Positions 36,913 to 48,719 of a stretch of 64,000 nt of DNA are shown here, in pieces. The notes beneath the pieces are model-generated. The model was not told the origin of the DNA. It saw only the letters and a program-made list of their open reading frames with translations, and searched no databases. Position numbers and translations under genes: made by a program. Source of the stretch: Rotaria macrura (Eukaryota; Rotifera; Eurotatoria; Philodinida; Philodinidae); the NCBI GenBank assembly GCA_900239685.1, contig OENT01000056.1:173636-237635 (forward strand), given 5' to 3'. The first letter of the stretch is position 1; each line of letters opens with the position of its first letter.

Positions 36913-39140
36913 TCAAAGTAAATTGTAATCATCATCGAGTCGTTTTCGTTGCAATTCATTGTTTATACGAAGTTCAGCTAATTTTTTACGATTTTTAGGT
37001 CCATTCAAACCTAAAATATAACAACAAACAGAATAAATACATTGTCTGATTTATATTATTTTACGAATATACTATCGTCTATTTTTAGCTATTAAATAAA
37101 ACAACTTTCAAGACAAATAGGCCTCGATGAATCGAATCAAATTTGTGTTTGTTCAACATAAAATAACGAGATGATTCTTTCAAGATGATGGGAAGGTCGT
37201 CGAGGACGGAACATTTCTCAATAGTAAAAGTTCTATACATCAGTTCGTCTTTATTCATAACATTTTGTTTAATCATAATCAGGAACTAATCGTATTGCGT
37301 GTCTTTTTCTTATATTACTTAGAAAAATGTCATTTCAAGTGATGAGCAGAAGCAAAATTCTAAAAGAGACACTGTCAAAACAAGGCAGTTTTTTTCCTAT
37401 TACAATGATGTTAATCTTATAAAGTCTGTCGAATTTCTCTAGGCAAAAAAAACTAAGAATGACGATCAAAACGAAATACTACTAAAAGTCTAACACCTCG
37501 AGTTCAAATCATAAAGACAGCATCGTAAGAAATGCCTATTTGATTTGATTTTAAATGCCATTACGAAACAATATGGAACAGTCGTATTTCATGTTTTTGT
37601 TTTTCTATCAACTTATTGAATGTCATAGATAATACTTGAATTCGGAAATCTAATTAGTAGAAAGATACTCTACTTCGAATGATACAATAGCCAACGAGAA
37701 TAAACAGAAATGAAATTAAACGAAACTTTTTCTCTCTTCCGAAAACATGTTGTCTTTAATGAATAAACAAATAACAGTAATTGTTACGTACGAGAATGAG
37801 CAACAGATCTATAATTCTTTGTTTTAGTAACATCATTATTAGTTATTTCCATGGATGAATCCAAACAACGGCGACAAATAAAATATATCAAAAATAATAA
37901 GAATACAGAGAATATAATTAGTAAAAAAGCAATAATTAATATTCCACGCCAATGTTGATGTTTGGCAATTGTTGAACGATAATTTCCTTCGATATTAATG
38001 GATTTTAGCTGCTCGTCTTTACTCGAAACACATGCATGATTTGTTTGTTCATCCGAACCATCTAAACAATGAGCAACACCTAAAACGATAGGAAAATATC
38101 AACTTTGTAATCAACTGATGAACGTAAATAAAAATCATTCTACCGTCACATAATAGTGAATTGCTTATGCAATCACCGTTGTTACAAAGAAATTCATTAT
38201 CGTTTCGATTACATGGATATGTTTTATTTGCTATGATAATAAAATGCTTAATTAAGAAAAAAGTGATTCTTCATGAAACTTACGATGTCGAAAAGCAGTA
38301 AGAATGACTCTGAATCCAAGACCATTGACATTTCCACCATCAGTACTAATAATAAAAGTTTTATTATGAAAAGAAAAGAAAAGAAAAATTGAATTATTAT
38401 TTTTATTTTTATTTCCTACGAACCTAAAGTGAACAGTAACGATACCCGTAGGGGAAATAATATTAAAGTTTTCTGCTTCAGTAATTTGCCCACATTCAAC
38501 AGAATCCTAATAGAAAAGAATGTATCAACATTTGACAGTAACGAAAATAAAAGAAGTAGAAATGATGGACACTTCTTTAGCATACAAGTTTATCCTGTCG
38601 TTTCATATAGGCTGTTCTATAAAATCGAAGTGAATCTAAACAATCGGTACCACTATGAATATCATTGAGATCAAGTCTGACAATATGTATACGTATTTTA
38701 TCGTATAATCGTCGAGCCTAGAATTCATATTTGAAATATTCTATAGTTTATTTCTTTCTTATTGATCAATTCAATCAAACCTGAAATGTCATGAAACAGT
38801 TTTCATAAGGTAAATATGATTGACGTGATGAATATGGATATGATCTGAGAACAGCGCCTTCAATGCGATAACCATCACCGCATACATTCGAACGTCGAAT
38901 ACCATCGATGTTTGCTGAGGTCATAATGTCTTTTGTAATTATACACATGTACTTATTTAATTAATTATTTATTTATTTCAAAGCTATCTTACATTCTTCA
39001 GCTCGTTTTACATAATTACTATTGTCATTATTGCCGACTAGTGGCAATGATGTTGCTTTTCTTATAAGAATACTCACAAATGAGACAAGGAGCAACGATG
39101 ATAAAATGTTGTACGAATGAAATAATATGTGGATAAGCAT
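36913..39140 (-). CDS. CUB-LDLa single-pass membrane protein
   Basis: On the minus strand, exons 39140-38993, 38929-38781, 38717-38586, 38506-38424, 38345-38284, 38230-38144, 38079-37792 and 37010-36913 join in phase to 348 residues. The N-terminus is a signal peptide (hydrophobic ILSSLLLVSFVSIL). One CUB domain follows, from VCGDGYRIEG through YENCFMTFQ, DCLDSLRFYR and ECGQITEAENFNI to GLGFRVILTAFRH. Next is one LDL-receptor class A repeat (CNRNDNEFLCNNGDCISNSL then CDGVAHCLDGSDE), with the calcium-binding acidic residues present. A transmembrane helix (GILIIAFLLIIFSVFLLFLI) leads to a short cytoplasmic tail rich in Lys/Arg. CUB plus LDLa before a membrane anchor recalls NETO, LEV-10 and LRP10/12 proteins, which act as receptor or channel auxiliary subunits, but those have more repeats, so I give no symbol. 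Its 3' end converges on VPS11, with 165 bp between stops. Confidence 0.85.
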
Positions 39141-40605
39141 TCGATTGATGAGAACAATGATAAAACTATGTAATGATCAATATACCTGTAGATCATATCT
39201 AAGATTTGAAAAAAAAAACCGAGAGAAAATAGATTTGAATTTGATTATTAAAGAAAAATGAGACGAATGAGATAATGATGACTTGTATGATTTTCGCATG
39301 CATCTGACTAGCTAACATCCTGTAACTATGTTCACATTCGTTGTTTGTCATTCTTCAAATGAAGAGAAAAAGAGAAAAGAAAAGAAAGCTTCCGTATAGG
39401 ACGGAGATGGCGTTGTGTTCATCACATGCAAAAGAAAATGAAAATATCTCATGTCAACGTCAAAATCTAGGGTATTACTCACTTCGATTGCACATTCACA
39501 TTGTTCCATGGCGATTTATTGAACTGCATCATAATATAATCATAAATTTTGTAATCATATACTTCGAACTAAGACTTATGAAAATGATTTCATTCAATGA
39601 TTTCGTCATACAAAACCTCATTACACATGGTATATTTTATTCTTTGTCATCAGAGAAGTCTTTCAACTCACTAATCCTTTGTGAATCAAGAGTGTATACA
39701 CACTTTATGTCATAGTGAACTACGAATATCATGAGATGAATTCAAGCCCTTGGGTAAAGTGCTTTCAACATAGTGTAAAAAAAAATACTTACAAGTTAAA
39801 ACCGTAGAACCCCACGGGTAGACAAGAAAAATGTATGTCTAAATTGAAAATCGGACTTTTCCTTAGGATAGATCTTCAAGACACTCATGCTGCAATAAAA
39901 CGATGCATATATATATACATTTATGGGTAATGTAGCATACATACGTTTATCATAGTCGTAAGCAAGTTTACAAGCAATAAAAAGCAATGATATTTTTCCA
40001 AGATCTCGTATCTATCGAATCATAGTTTTTGTTAAAGAATTTACACTTCTCAGAAATCAATAGAATTGTTGTCCAACGTATTAAATTCATGAAAATGCAC
40101 TAATGTGAATTTAACTACTGCATCATTAGTCGATAAAATAATGATTTTAACATATGATCTTCAAATAGATTAAATCCTAGTCGAACGTTGTTTTGTCACA
40201 TATGATAGCTTTTCATTTTTATGCATCGATTAGTAAAATTCGTTGGATCTAGTTATATTTAATCTGATATGAATAATGAGAGAATAGTCTTGTACCAACT
40301 GCCTGTAATAGGTGTATGCTGAACCACAACAATTCTCGATTTGACACACGTCATAATTATTATGAATTTTTCAATGCATTAGTCTAACCTGTTTTCATGC
40401 TATGTACTTCATTCATTGATATTGAATACAACACATTTTTACAGAGGTATCATATTGTCATTTTCCGATAAGTATAACTATCATAAGTCACAACTTGATT
40501 CAAATGTGAATTCGAGACTGTATGAAAGTATCATGGCAACCGATTGAAAAGACGTTAATGAAGAATGTTTAAAGTTGGCGCTAAGATTATTAATTATTCA
40601 CACGA
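39141..40605. other. Divergent spacer between the CUB and CatSper-like genes
   Basis: About 1.5 kb that should hold both promoters. The open frame 39341-39715 begins with a basic low-complexity run and has no domain or splice context; I do not call it. A short TA tract lies near 39908-39920. Confidence 0.5.
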
Positions 40606-43600
40606 ATGTCTTTATTAATGTTCACAACCATTCTACTACTCGTTTTAAATCTATTTAATCTTATTTTCTCATTCGAGGATCTATGCAATAAGACATTATT
40701 GATTGATTCATTAGGTAATAGTTCTCAAGAATATGTACCACTTCGTTCTTCAATATTAAAAACATCTATTGTAACAAATCCATGTCATAGACACGAGTGT
40801 ATTGTTATTCGTAATAAAACATTTTATAAATTTGATCGTGATCAACATCAATGGAAACGATTATGTATTACTCGACAAATCTTTCATCAACAAGTATTGA
40901 AAATATTGAGGAAAAGAGACGACAAAAAAATTTCTTTTTTAGATTCCACTAGTGAGTTCGATAGCATACCATAATAAAGATTTAATTCTTATTATCAATG
41001 GAATTTTATTTCGTACACAAGATTTGATTAGTTCGTCAAGAAATCTTGACATTATCTATAAATTACTAATTTATTCTAGTAAGAGAAAAAAAAGAATCAC
41101 ATGTAATAAATATCATTTCAATATCAGAATAAACAATTTTAGATGTACCAATTTTACTTGATAATATTGACTATGTATTTACGACACCATGTTGTACATG
41201 TTTTAATAATACGAATGATCAATCTATGAGTCATGCTTTTAACGATTATATTCTTCTAGCAAATAAATTTGGTCATGTCATTCTTTTCTATTTTAAATCG
41301 ATGACAATTCTTTACGATTTTGGAAATATTTTTCAATTGCAAACTGTAAACTTCAGTTGACATACACATAAATCGATGCAATTATTATAAACTAATTTTA
41401 GGCTTGTAAATTAGATCAATGTACGATTCTTTATCTTGACCTATCACATTCTCTACCATTACTCATATGTTTTATTAAATATGAAAACGACAAAGTAAAG
41501 CATGCATATATATATATATATATATCTATTGAATAAATGAATCGAAATTTTCATCTTCTAAGGCAATTATTTTTCATCAACCTTTCTTAGAATTGAATTC
41601 AAAATTTTATAAATCGAATCTTATCAATTTCATCGGAGATAATTTATATATTGTACCAAGTACTATTCCTAATGCTTATTTTATTTGGAATGAAAACAAA
41701 ATTTATTATACAACAAATGGAGGTCTTATTCTATCGGAATTGACAACTAGTGGTTGTCAATTCGATTATTTAGATTATATGAATGAAGATCAACTGAGAA
41801 ATTATTATTTAAATCTGAACATAGATTATGATAATATAACATTAATAACGAGAGAAATCTATTGTTCGAATCAAACTATCAATTATGTATATGTTGTTCA
41901 TGGTGAATTTTTTATTCGTACCCAACATAGTAACGTGCATATTTCGAATAAAAGTAAAAATTCCTGTTGAAGAAATGTCTGATTATGAACGAAGAGAAGT
42001 AACTATAACTAAATTTCATACTCTTACAATCGTATTGCATGTTCATGTACATCCTGTAAATTCGATGAAAAATGATTACATTTCATAGACGACGACGTTC
42101 TGTCTACAGTAGAATAACATTGTTTCAATGTGAATGATTCGATAAATCTGTCAATTGAAGTTGTAGTCTGATCGTTGATGTAGACTTTCGAAAGAACTAC
42201 ACCTAAGTATTATAATTGTTAGCTGCCGTGAAATTTGTTCAATTTTGATAGAAATGAAAATTTTCGACATTTCTTCTTCAGGTCTTGTTACAGTATAACA
42301 CCAATAATACTCGAGTTCTGTTTTAAGATGATTGGTTGTATGGCAAAGAATCATTTCTTCCATCTATGATAAATCTCAAACAACACAAAGAATGTCTTAC
42401 GATTTTTGAGAATACACAAAATAATCAAATTTTACCTCACATTGATTTAAATATAACTCAATGTTTATACAATATAGATAAGCAAACATTACCTTGTTCA
42501 TTGTTTGTTCAGTCTTCATGTTCATATATAAGTTTTCAACCATTATTTGACATTAACAGAATATATAACTTAGAAAAAAATGTTAAACAATCTTTTCAAT
42601 TTATTCTTGAAGCTTATACAATCATTCCCATAATGATCATTACGACCGAATCTTTACTATTAGATTACTCGATTCATTATAAGATTAATCGTTTAAACAC
42701 CGGCATCGTTCAAATTATAGGAGTAAGTTTCCGACTCGAAAGAGAATAAATCAATGTACACGATATCGTTTGTAGACTATTCTAGTTTCGATTACCAATC
42801 GTACCAGGTAAATATTAAACTAAAAATAGAAGATGACGGTACTCTTATAATTAGTTTAGTCATTCCTCTTTTATCATATTACAATCATTTTTTAAGATGT
42901 AAGTAACGTTTGCCCGATAATAAATAGTCGATTTTCGGGTTTGATATTCTAATCTCTAATTACATCTTATTAAAAGACAAAAACATATACCAAAGAATGT
43001 CGTGTGAAAAGTTCTACAATATATTATGCTGTTTTTAAAAGAAAAACTAGACTGTTAAAATAGATTTCAATTTGTAAATTGTAGATCTGTTAACGTAGCA
43101 TCTAGTGGTATATTCTCGGTGTTAATAAAAACCTAATTAGAAATTAAAATAAGAAATACAAAAAATCGAGGCAGCCGTTGGAACATGTCGTTCAGGAAAG
43201 AATTTAGGAGATGATAAGTTTTGGGAAGTAAAATTACGTGTATTTTGTTTAACTTTCGTTACATATTAAACATCTCATCCAGTTTTTTTTAGAGTAGAGC
43301 TTAAAATTACACAAGAGTCATGAATCTACTTATGAATCGATATGAAAGAAGGTACTAAAACATTTCATGGGTATTAATCATTGATTATGTCAAGTGTTCG
43401 GTACAATCTCTAGTATAGAACAAAGAAAAATAATCATGCCTCAAGTAAATCAAAGGCTTGTACTAAGTATTAGAATATGATTAGACTAATAACTTACGTA
43501 AGTATATAAGAATAATCCATGTTTGAAATAGCCTAAAATTTAGCTACTTAATCAAAAGTGATAGATTATTATAATAATTACTGAAAAAAAATATGTCAAA

Positions 43601-46600
43601 AGTGTCTTAGAATTGTTTTTCGTTTGTCATATCTTAAGCATATGTAGGAATGCAGTGATGACGATAGCCATAAGTACTGTAATCGTTTTCACTGGACCAC
43701 GATTTTAAAGGAAATATTGAAATTCTATAAAATTTTCTTGAATTGATAACAGCGTCTTGGGTTATCGGCTCGGACTAGTGAAATGATAACGGTATACTGG
43801 TGTATGCTCGTCACTGTTATATGTCTAAACATATGCATTTTATTCAAGGATTTTCGTATGTGCTCTTTCACTTAAAAATACACAACTTAAATGTTCAATA
43901 AGTATGTAGTAGCTTTATAATCTTAAACATGTGAAAAATCGACTCTAATTTAAAGACTATCGCTTCCTCTCTAGGAAAACGTTTTTTTCCAAGCATCCGA
44001 CCTGGTCGAAATCTTTTGGGAGAATGTATTTTAAGTGTACTGTCTCAAAATGAAAATTTCAGTTCGATACATTCAATGTTCACAACGTTTGTTTTCGATT
44101 AAGGGTGAACTTATAGTTATCATATTTCTCAGTCATTTCGAATGCTAGAAAGTTGTGATTTGTTGTAAGGTTTAGTCAAGAACTACCACTATTGAAATTG
44201 TGTAACTGCTGTTTGGCTACGTTTTTTTTACCAACCACCAGCTTTCTAATATTTAAATTGGCAGAGAAATAACAAGTCCTATTATAAGAAAAACGGAAAC
44301 TAAAATTTCAATACCATCATTTGATATATGATCCACATCAACTAATTTAACAAAACTTTTCTAGTACTTTATCATTTATTACCGACTACAACTCTTAGAT
44401 ATACGCAGGAAAATGTTGTCAATGTAGTTGTTTATCAAATTTTTCTATTTATTAGTTTATCTAATCAATAGCATATGATAGTTTACTGTTTATGATTTAT
44501 AATAAATAAAAATGTCGTCATTTTCTAGTGATGATCTCTATGGTTCAAGTTTGATGTCACTTCGTCTAGACTTACTGCAATATAGTTATTCATGTAGTCA
44601 AGCATCATGTTTTGTAAATACAGAAAAGAACATTTGCTATTCATTCATTGTTGATTTTGATTGTTAATAGTCATTTCGAATCGATGCTTCATGTTCTTCA
44701 GGAATTACATTCAGAATTGAAAAGTAAAAAGAATTTATTGAGAAAATATTGTTTTTCTTTTTGAAGATGATTATTGCTTTCTTTTTTATATTAAAAGAAA
44801 CGTGGACTTTGACTTGTGGGATGAATCTAATCCAGTAATTGATATTGAATGGTTTAAGTTTTACTTTGAATACAATAGAAGATTTCGTATGAACTTTGAT
44901 ATTTTGAATTAGGATTCGAAAAAATCTACCAGTTAATAATCTCCATCAATGGTCTTCTATATATGTCAAACATAAACAAAACGAGCCGATTTTACTTAAT
45001 TATCAATAGTAGAAAAATAAAATTCATTGCACTTTTGTTTCAATATTTTCGAAATGTATTTTTTCCAGTTGTTCTAACGGAACTTGTCAATTAATTCAAA
45101 ATAATCAACTTGATTCTATAATTATCTATGCAATACCTATCAATGAAGACAATGAAATCTATGCCTATCATCTAATTAATCGATCCGATTCTTGTACACC
45201 TATTAGTCGATCAATTTATCGTTTATGGTTAAAATGGACATTGAATACGACAGTCCGAAGTCAATTTTCCAAAGTAGGAATATATGTTGTACTATTATGT
45301 TTAACTATCGTATTCTGAGAAATAAGATTTTTTGATAGGATACTTTCTTTTATTAGTTCACCAATAAAATGTGTCGATTGATGTTCGTTGTAGATATGTC
45401 AGAAATCCGCTTTGCATGATGTATATAAATGCTCCAACAGATTGGTTACTTATCGATTCGTAAACTATACTAATTGCGTATGCTGTAAATAATTTTCTGA
45501 AAAAGATTATTTTACCCAGGCAGAATAACTTTTGGAAAAACGCGTTTAAACGCTCAATCAGGAACGCCGTTTGTGAGTTACTAACGCTCATTAACAAAAC
45601 GTAAAAAACGCATTTTTTACGCAGAACTTTCGCTTTCGGAGCGTGAAAACGGATAAAAACTCTAACTCTGATGGTTTAAACGCATCGGCTTTTAAGTTGT
45701 CGAACAATTGTGCATTTTAACGCTCAGGGTTAGAGTTTTATCCGTTTTCACGCTCCGAAAGCGAAAGTTCTGCATAAAAAATGCGTTTCTTGCGTTTTAT
45801 TAATGAGCGTTAGTAATTCACAATCGGCGTTCCCGATTAAGCGTTTAAACGCGTTTTTCCAAAAGTTTATCTGCTTGGGTAGTTGAGCAATATATCGCGG
45901 CGTAGTGCGAAGTTAAAAGTTCATCTTTATGTTGCTTGGGAAGAAAACCATATTTGTCAATGAACAAAGTTTAGAGGAAATTTTTAGTACATCCAGATAG
46001 CTATAACCCGTAAGACAGAAGCAACCAAAGAGTATTCAGTCTATTTTATTTTTCATAATTCATTCACGTGTGCGAAATCTCTATTTTTATTTTGAAACAT
46101 GATCGTTCCTAGGTTTGATAAGCGGTATTTATGTTTGATATTTTTCAGTTTTATAACTGAAATATCACTGTGTGAATTAGATAACTATTAGTAAAATAAG
46201 CGTCAACTTTGTTTCCATGAGATTTTTGAATCTAACTAGGTTCAATCTTTTTTTAGCCTAGTTGATTAATTCTTACGTATATCTGATACAATGCATTTCT
46301 TGACTTCTATCACTTTTCACGAACAAATTTACTTTCCGAGAATATCTGCGTATGAGTTTAACTAGTGAAATTTGAATGATGCACAGGATTTCACTGTTCA
46401 ACACAACGTAATTGTTTATAAAAGTAGTCAGTTCACTGTTGTTGCAATTTGTCATTTTATCTCTTGAAACGAAGAACTTTAATTATCACACATTTGGAAA
46501 AACTTTTGCTATTTTGTTTTTCATCTATTTGGCAAACAGAGAAATTCATTTTTTCAGTATTAAATCTACTGATCAACATTCGGAAAACAATTACGTAAAT

Positions 46601-48719
46601 ATTTTCTTCATGGTTGTTTGCTCATGGCACGTTTTTGTGTTCGTTCAACAGTAACGCAAGGATTCGTGTATCAAATCTTGTTCTTGTGAGAAAGTTTTAC
46701 TCATACGATTAATAAAAATATCACTGTATTCTATTGGAGTCACATATTTTGATAGTGATAGATTTTTGAACATCTTTTGAAGTATAATTCATTTTATTTT
46801 ACAATTGTTTCATAAAACAATCAAACATGATACAATAGCCTTTGAACAGCTTTCTCAGTATAAGTCAATATCACGTTACATACCAGTTTAACAATGTCTA
46901 CAACATTCTACACGTCTCATTTTAGTTCTATGCGTTCTATTCCAAAAATGATTCTTATCAATCTCTATCATAACCTTGTGGTTCATTTCGTTTCTCAAAA
47001 ATTTTGAATACACTTGACCATAAAATGTTTTTACATTATCCAATGTGTGCAACGTTTTAAAATACATTTGATCAATACTATTTGTATGATGGATTTCGGC
47101 GAGCTTTTGTTAATAACTATTTTCCATGTCAGTTAAAAAGCGTCATTTAAATTCTCACAGCGAATATTATTTGATAGAAAAGAAACCAAAGAAAGAATAT
47201 GATTATTGTTCAAAGAAACACCCATGAATATATTTATTCTTCTATGATGTATGGATTGGAAATTATATTTACGTAGATATATGTATCATTTCATTTAGTT
47301 CATAAAGTTAGTATTTCACGCTTATTAAATTAGTTCTATTTATTAAAATTTCAATCCGACACTTGCCTAGCTGATAGGATAAATGTGGCTGGCATCCGGC
47401 ATATTCATAGATTTCTCGTTTCTCAAAAAGGAAAGAGTCGTCTTACGTTTTCATTTCTAAGAACCGGAAATGTATTGTATAATGTGCCACAAAATAGGCA
47501 ACGATAGCAATTCAAAACTTTTATAGAATATAGAAATGCAAGAGTATAACAGAAACTATCAATAAATTAAAAATGTCAGACACCATTAAATTGCAGTCCT
47601 TGTCAGTTACAAGATATTCATGAAGACTCTGTGAAGTAAAACATTACGAATCATTTTTCTAGAACTCGACAAGTTCTTTTTTTATTAATCCCTGAACTCA
47701 TGTCTGTGGAAAACAGATTTGCCATAATTCTATTTTGAGATCAATAAAATATTTTATTTTTCTATAACTGTTCGTAAATTATCAATGTATTTCATTTGAT
47801 ATATGCAATGTAAATAAACCTTAAGAAAATATATCTGTTCACAGTTCAATATAATCATAGAAATTTCTTTTTCATTAGTATCAGTGTAAAACTTTACATG
47901 ATCGTTTTTTCTTTACAGAACATCTATGACAAACATACTGAAAGTAATCAGTATTTTATATTAATCTTTCTCATCTAAAACGCTACCTATATGGTACACA
48001 TTCTTTCTGCATAATTTACGTTATCGTCTTTTCGTTTAATATGTTATTCTATGGGTTTAAGATTCCATATGAACGACGTTCATTCTATCGAACATTATTA
48101 AATACCTTCGCAATATCAAATAATTCTTGTGTCTTCTTTAATGTATCAAATCCCATACATATTAATGAAAGTATAAATCGAGCATCACATGATTCTTTGA
48201 AATTTATTCTTCATATAGTTGCTTACAACAATAAATTAAGGTAGGATAGAATGAAACGAATCGAATTTATTTACTTTAATAATCATCAAAATGTTGTCTT
48301 CTATGTAGTTTTTGTGATCTTGAAACATTTTTACTAATTGAAATAGAGTCCATGACTAATAATCACAATCCATATCGTGGTTTTGTCTTTATCATATCTT
48401 TTTTCATATTTCTTATTTTATTTATCCTATTCATTAATATCTATGCGTATTATAAAAATCAACAAAGAAAAAAATATCTTGAATACTATCGTCTAAATCT
48501 AATCGATGGTGGAAAGTAAGAATAATTAATTATTGAAAAATTTTTGTTTTATTTGTTTTGTTTTGTTTTTTGAATAGATTTCATCAATGGTATGATATTG
48601 CTCAATATTTAAATACAAATAAAAATTCGGATAGTTATGATTTAATGCATTATCATTTGAAAAATCTTGATTCAACAACTGATTTAACAAAACGTTTGAT
48701 CGAATATCATACTAAGTGA
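40606..48719 (+). CDS. Large type I membrane protein, candidate CatSper auxiliary subunit
   Basis: Exons 40606-40893, 40943-41078, 41143-41345, 41402-41494, 41563-41953, 42328-42722, 42786-42807, 42897-42938, 42996-43053, 44529-44613, 44671-44723, 44798-44851, 44913-45008, 45069-45273, 48062-48240, 48309-48515 and 48578-48719 join in phase to about 882 residues. A signal peptide (LLMFTTILLLVLNLFNLIF) starts the protein. The ectodomain has repeated short beta-strand blades such as ECIVIRNKTFYKF, DLILIINGILFRT and NKIYYTTNGGLILSEL, as in a propeller, and then a Cys-rich stalk (LPIVP, VCPIINSRF, YSCSQASC, CSNGTC, NNSCVFF, SFCDLETF). One transmembrane helix (FVFIISFFIFLILFILFINI) precedes a tail of about 85 residues. 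Size, propeller, stalk and single C-terminal helix match the CatSper beta/gamma/delta/epsilon family of sperm channel subunits; which member, if any, I cannot say. Two introns exceed 1.4 kb. Confidence 0.6.
43054..44528. other. Long intron of the CatSper-like gene, no feature seen
   Basis: AT-rich intron of 1.48 kb between exons whose phases match (2 to 2). No coding block, inverted repeat or RNA gene was recognised by eye. Confidence 0.5.
45515..45879. mobile_element. Hairpin MITE with about 155 bp arms
   Basis: A near-perfect long palindrome in the intron 45274-48061. The arms (about 45515-45669 and 45724-45879) share blocks such as TTTTGGAAAAACGCGTTTAA and TTTCGCTTTCGGAGCGTGAA. The ends are CCCAGGCAGA and its counterpart, both next to TA (45513-45514 and 45880-45881), the usual target duplication of Tc1/mariner-type elements. 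It is non-coding. Its many CG dinucleotides contrast with the surrounding sequence. Confidence 0.85.
45882..48061. other. Rest of the 2.8 kb intron, no feature seen
   Basis: AT-rich intron to the right of the hairpin element. Small open frames (46273-46455 on the minus strand, 46412-46654 on the plus strand) have no domain or correct phase with the neighbouring exons. Confidence 0.5.

Noticed and set aside
42808-42898. Exon read as VNIKLKIEDDG in the CatSper-like gene
   Set aside because: It leaves the next junction out of phase; treating its start as a donor gives a chain (42786-42807, 42897-42938, 42996-43053) that closes in phase.
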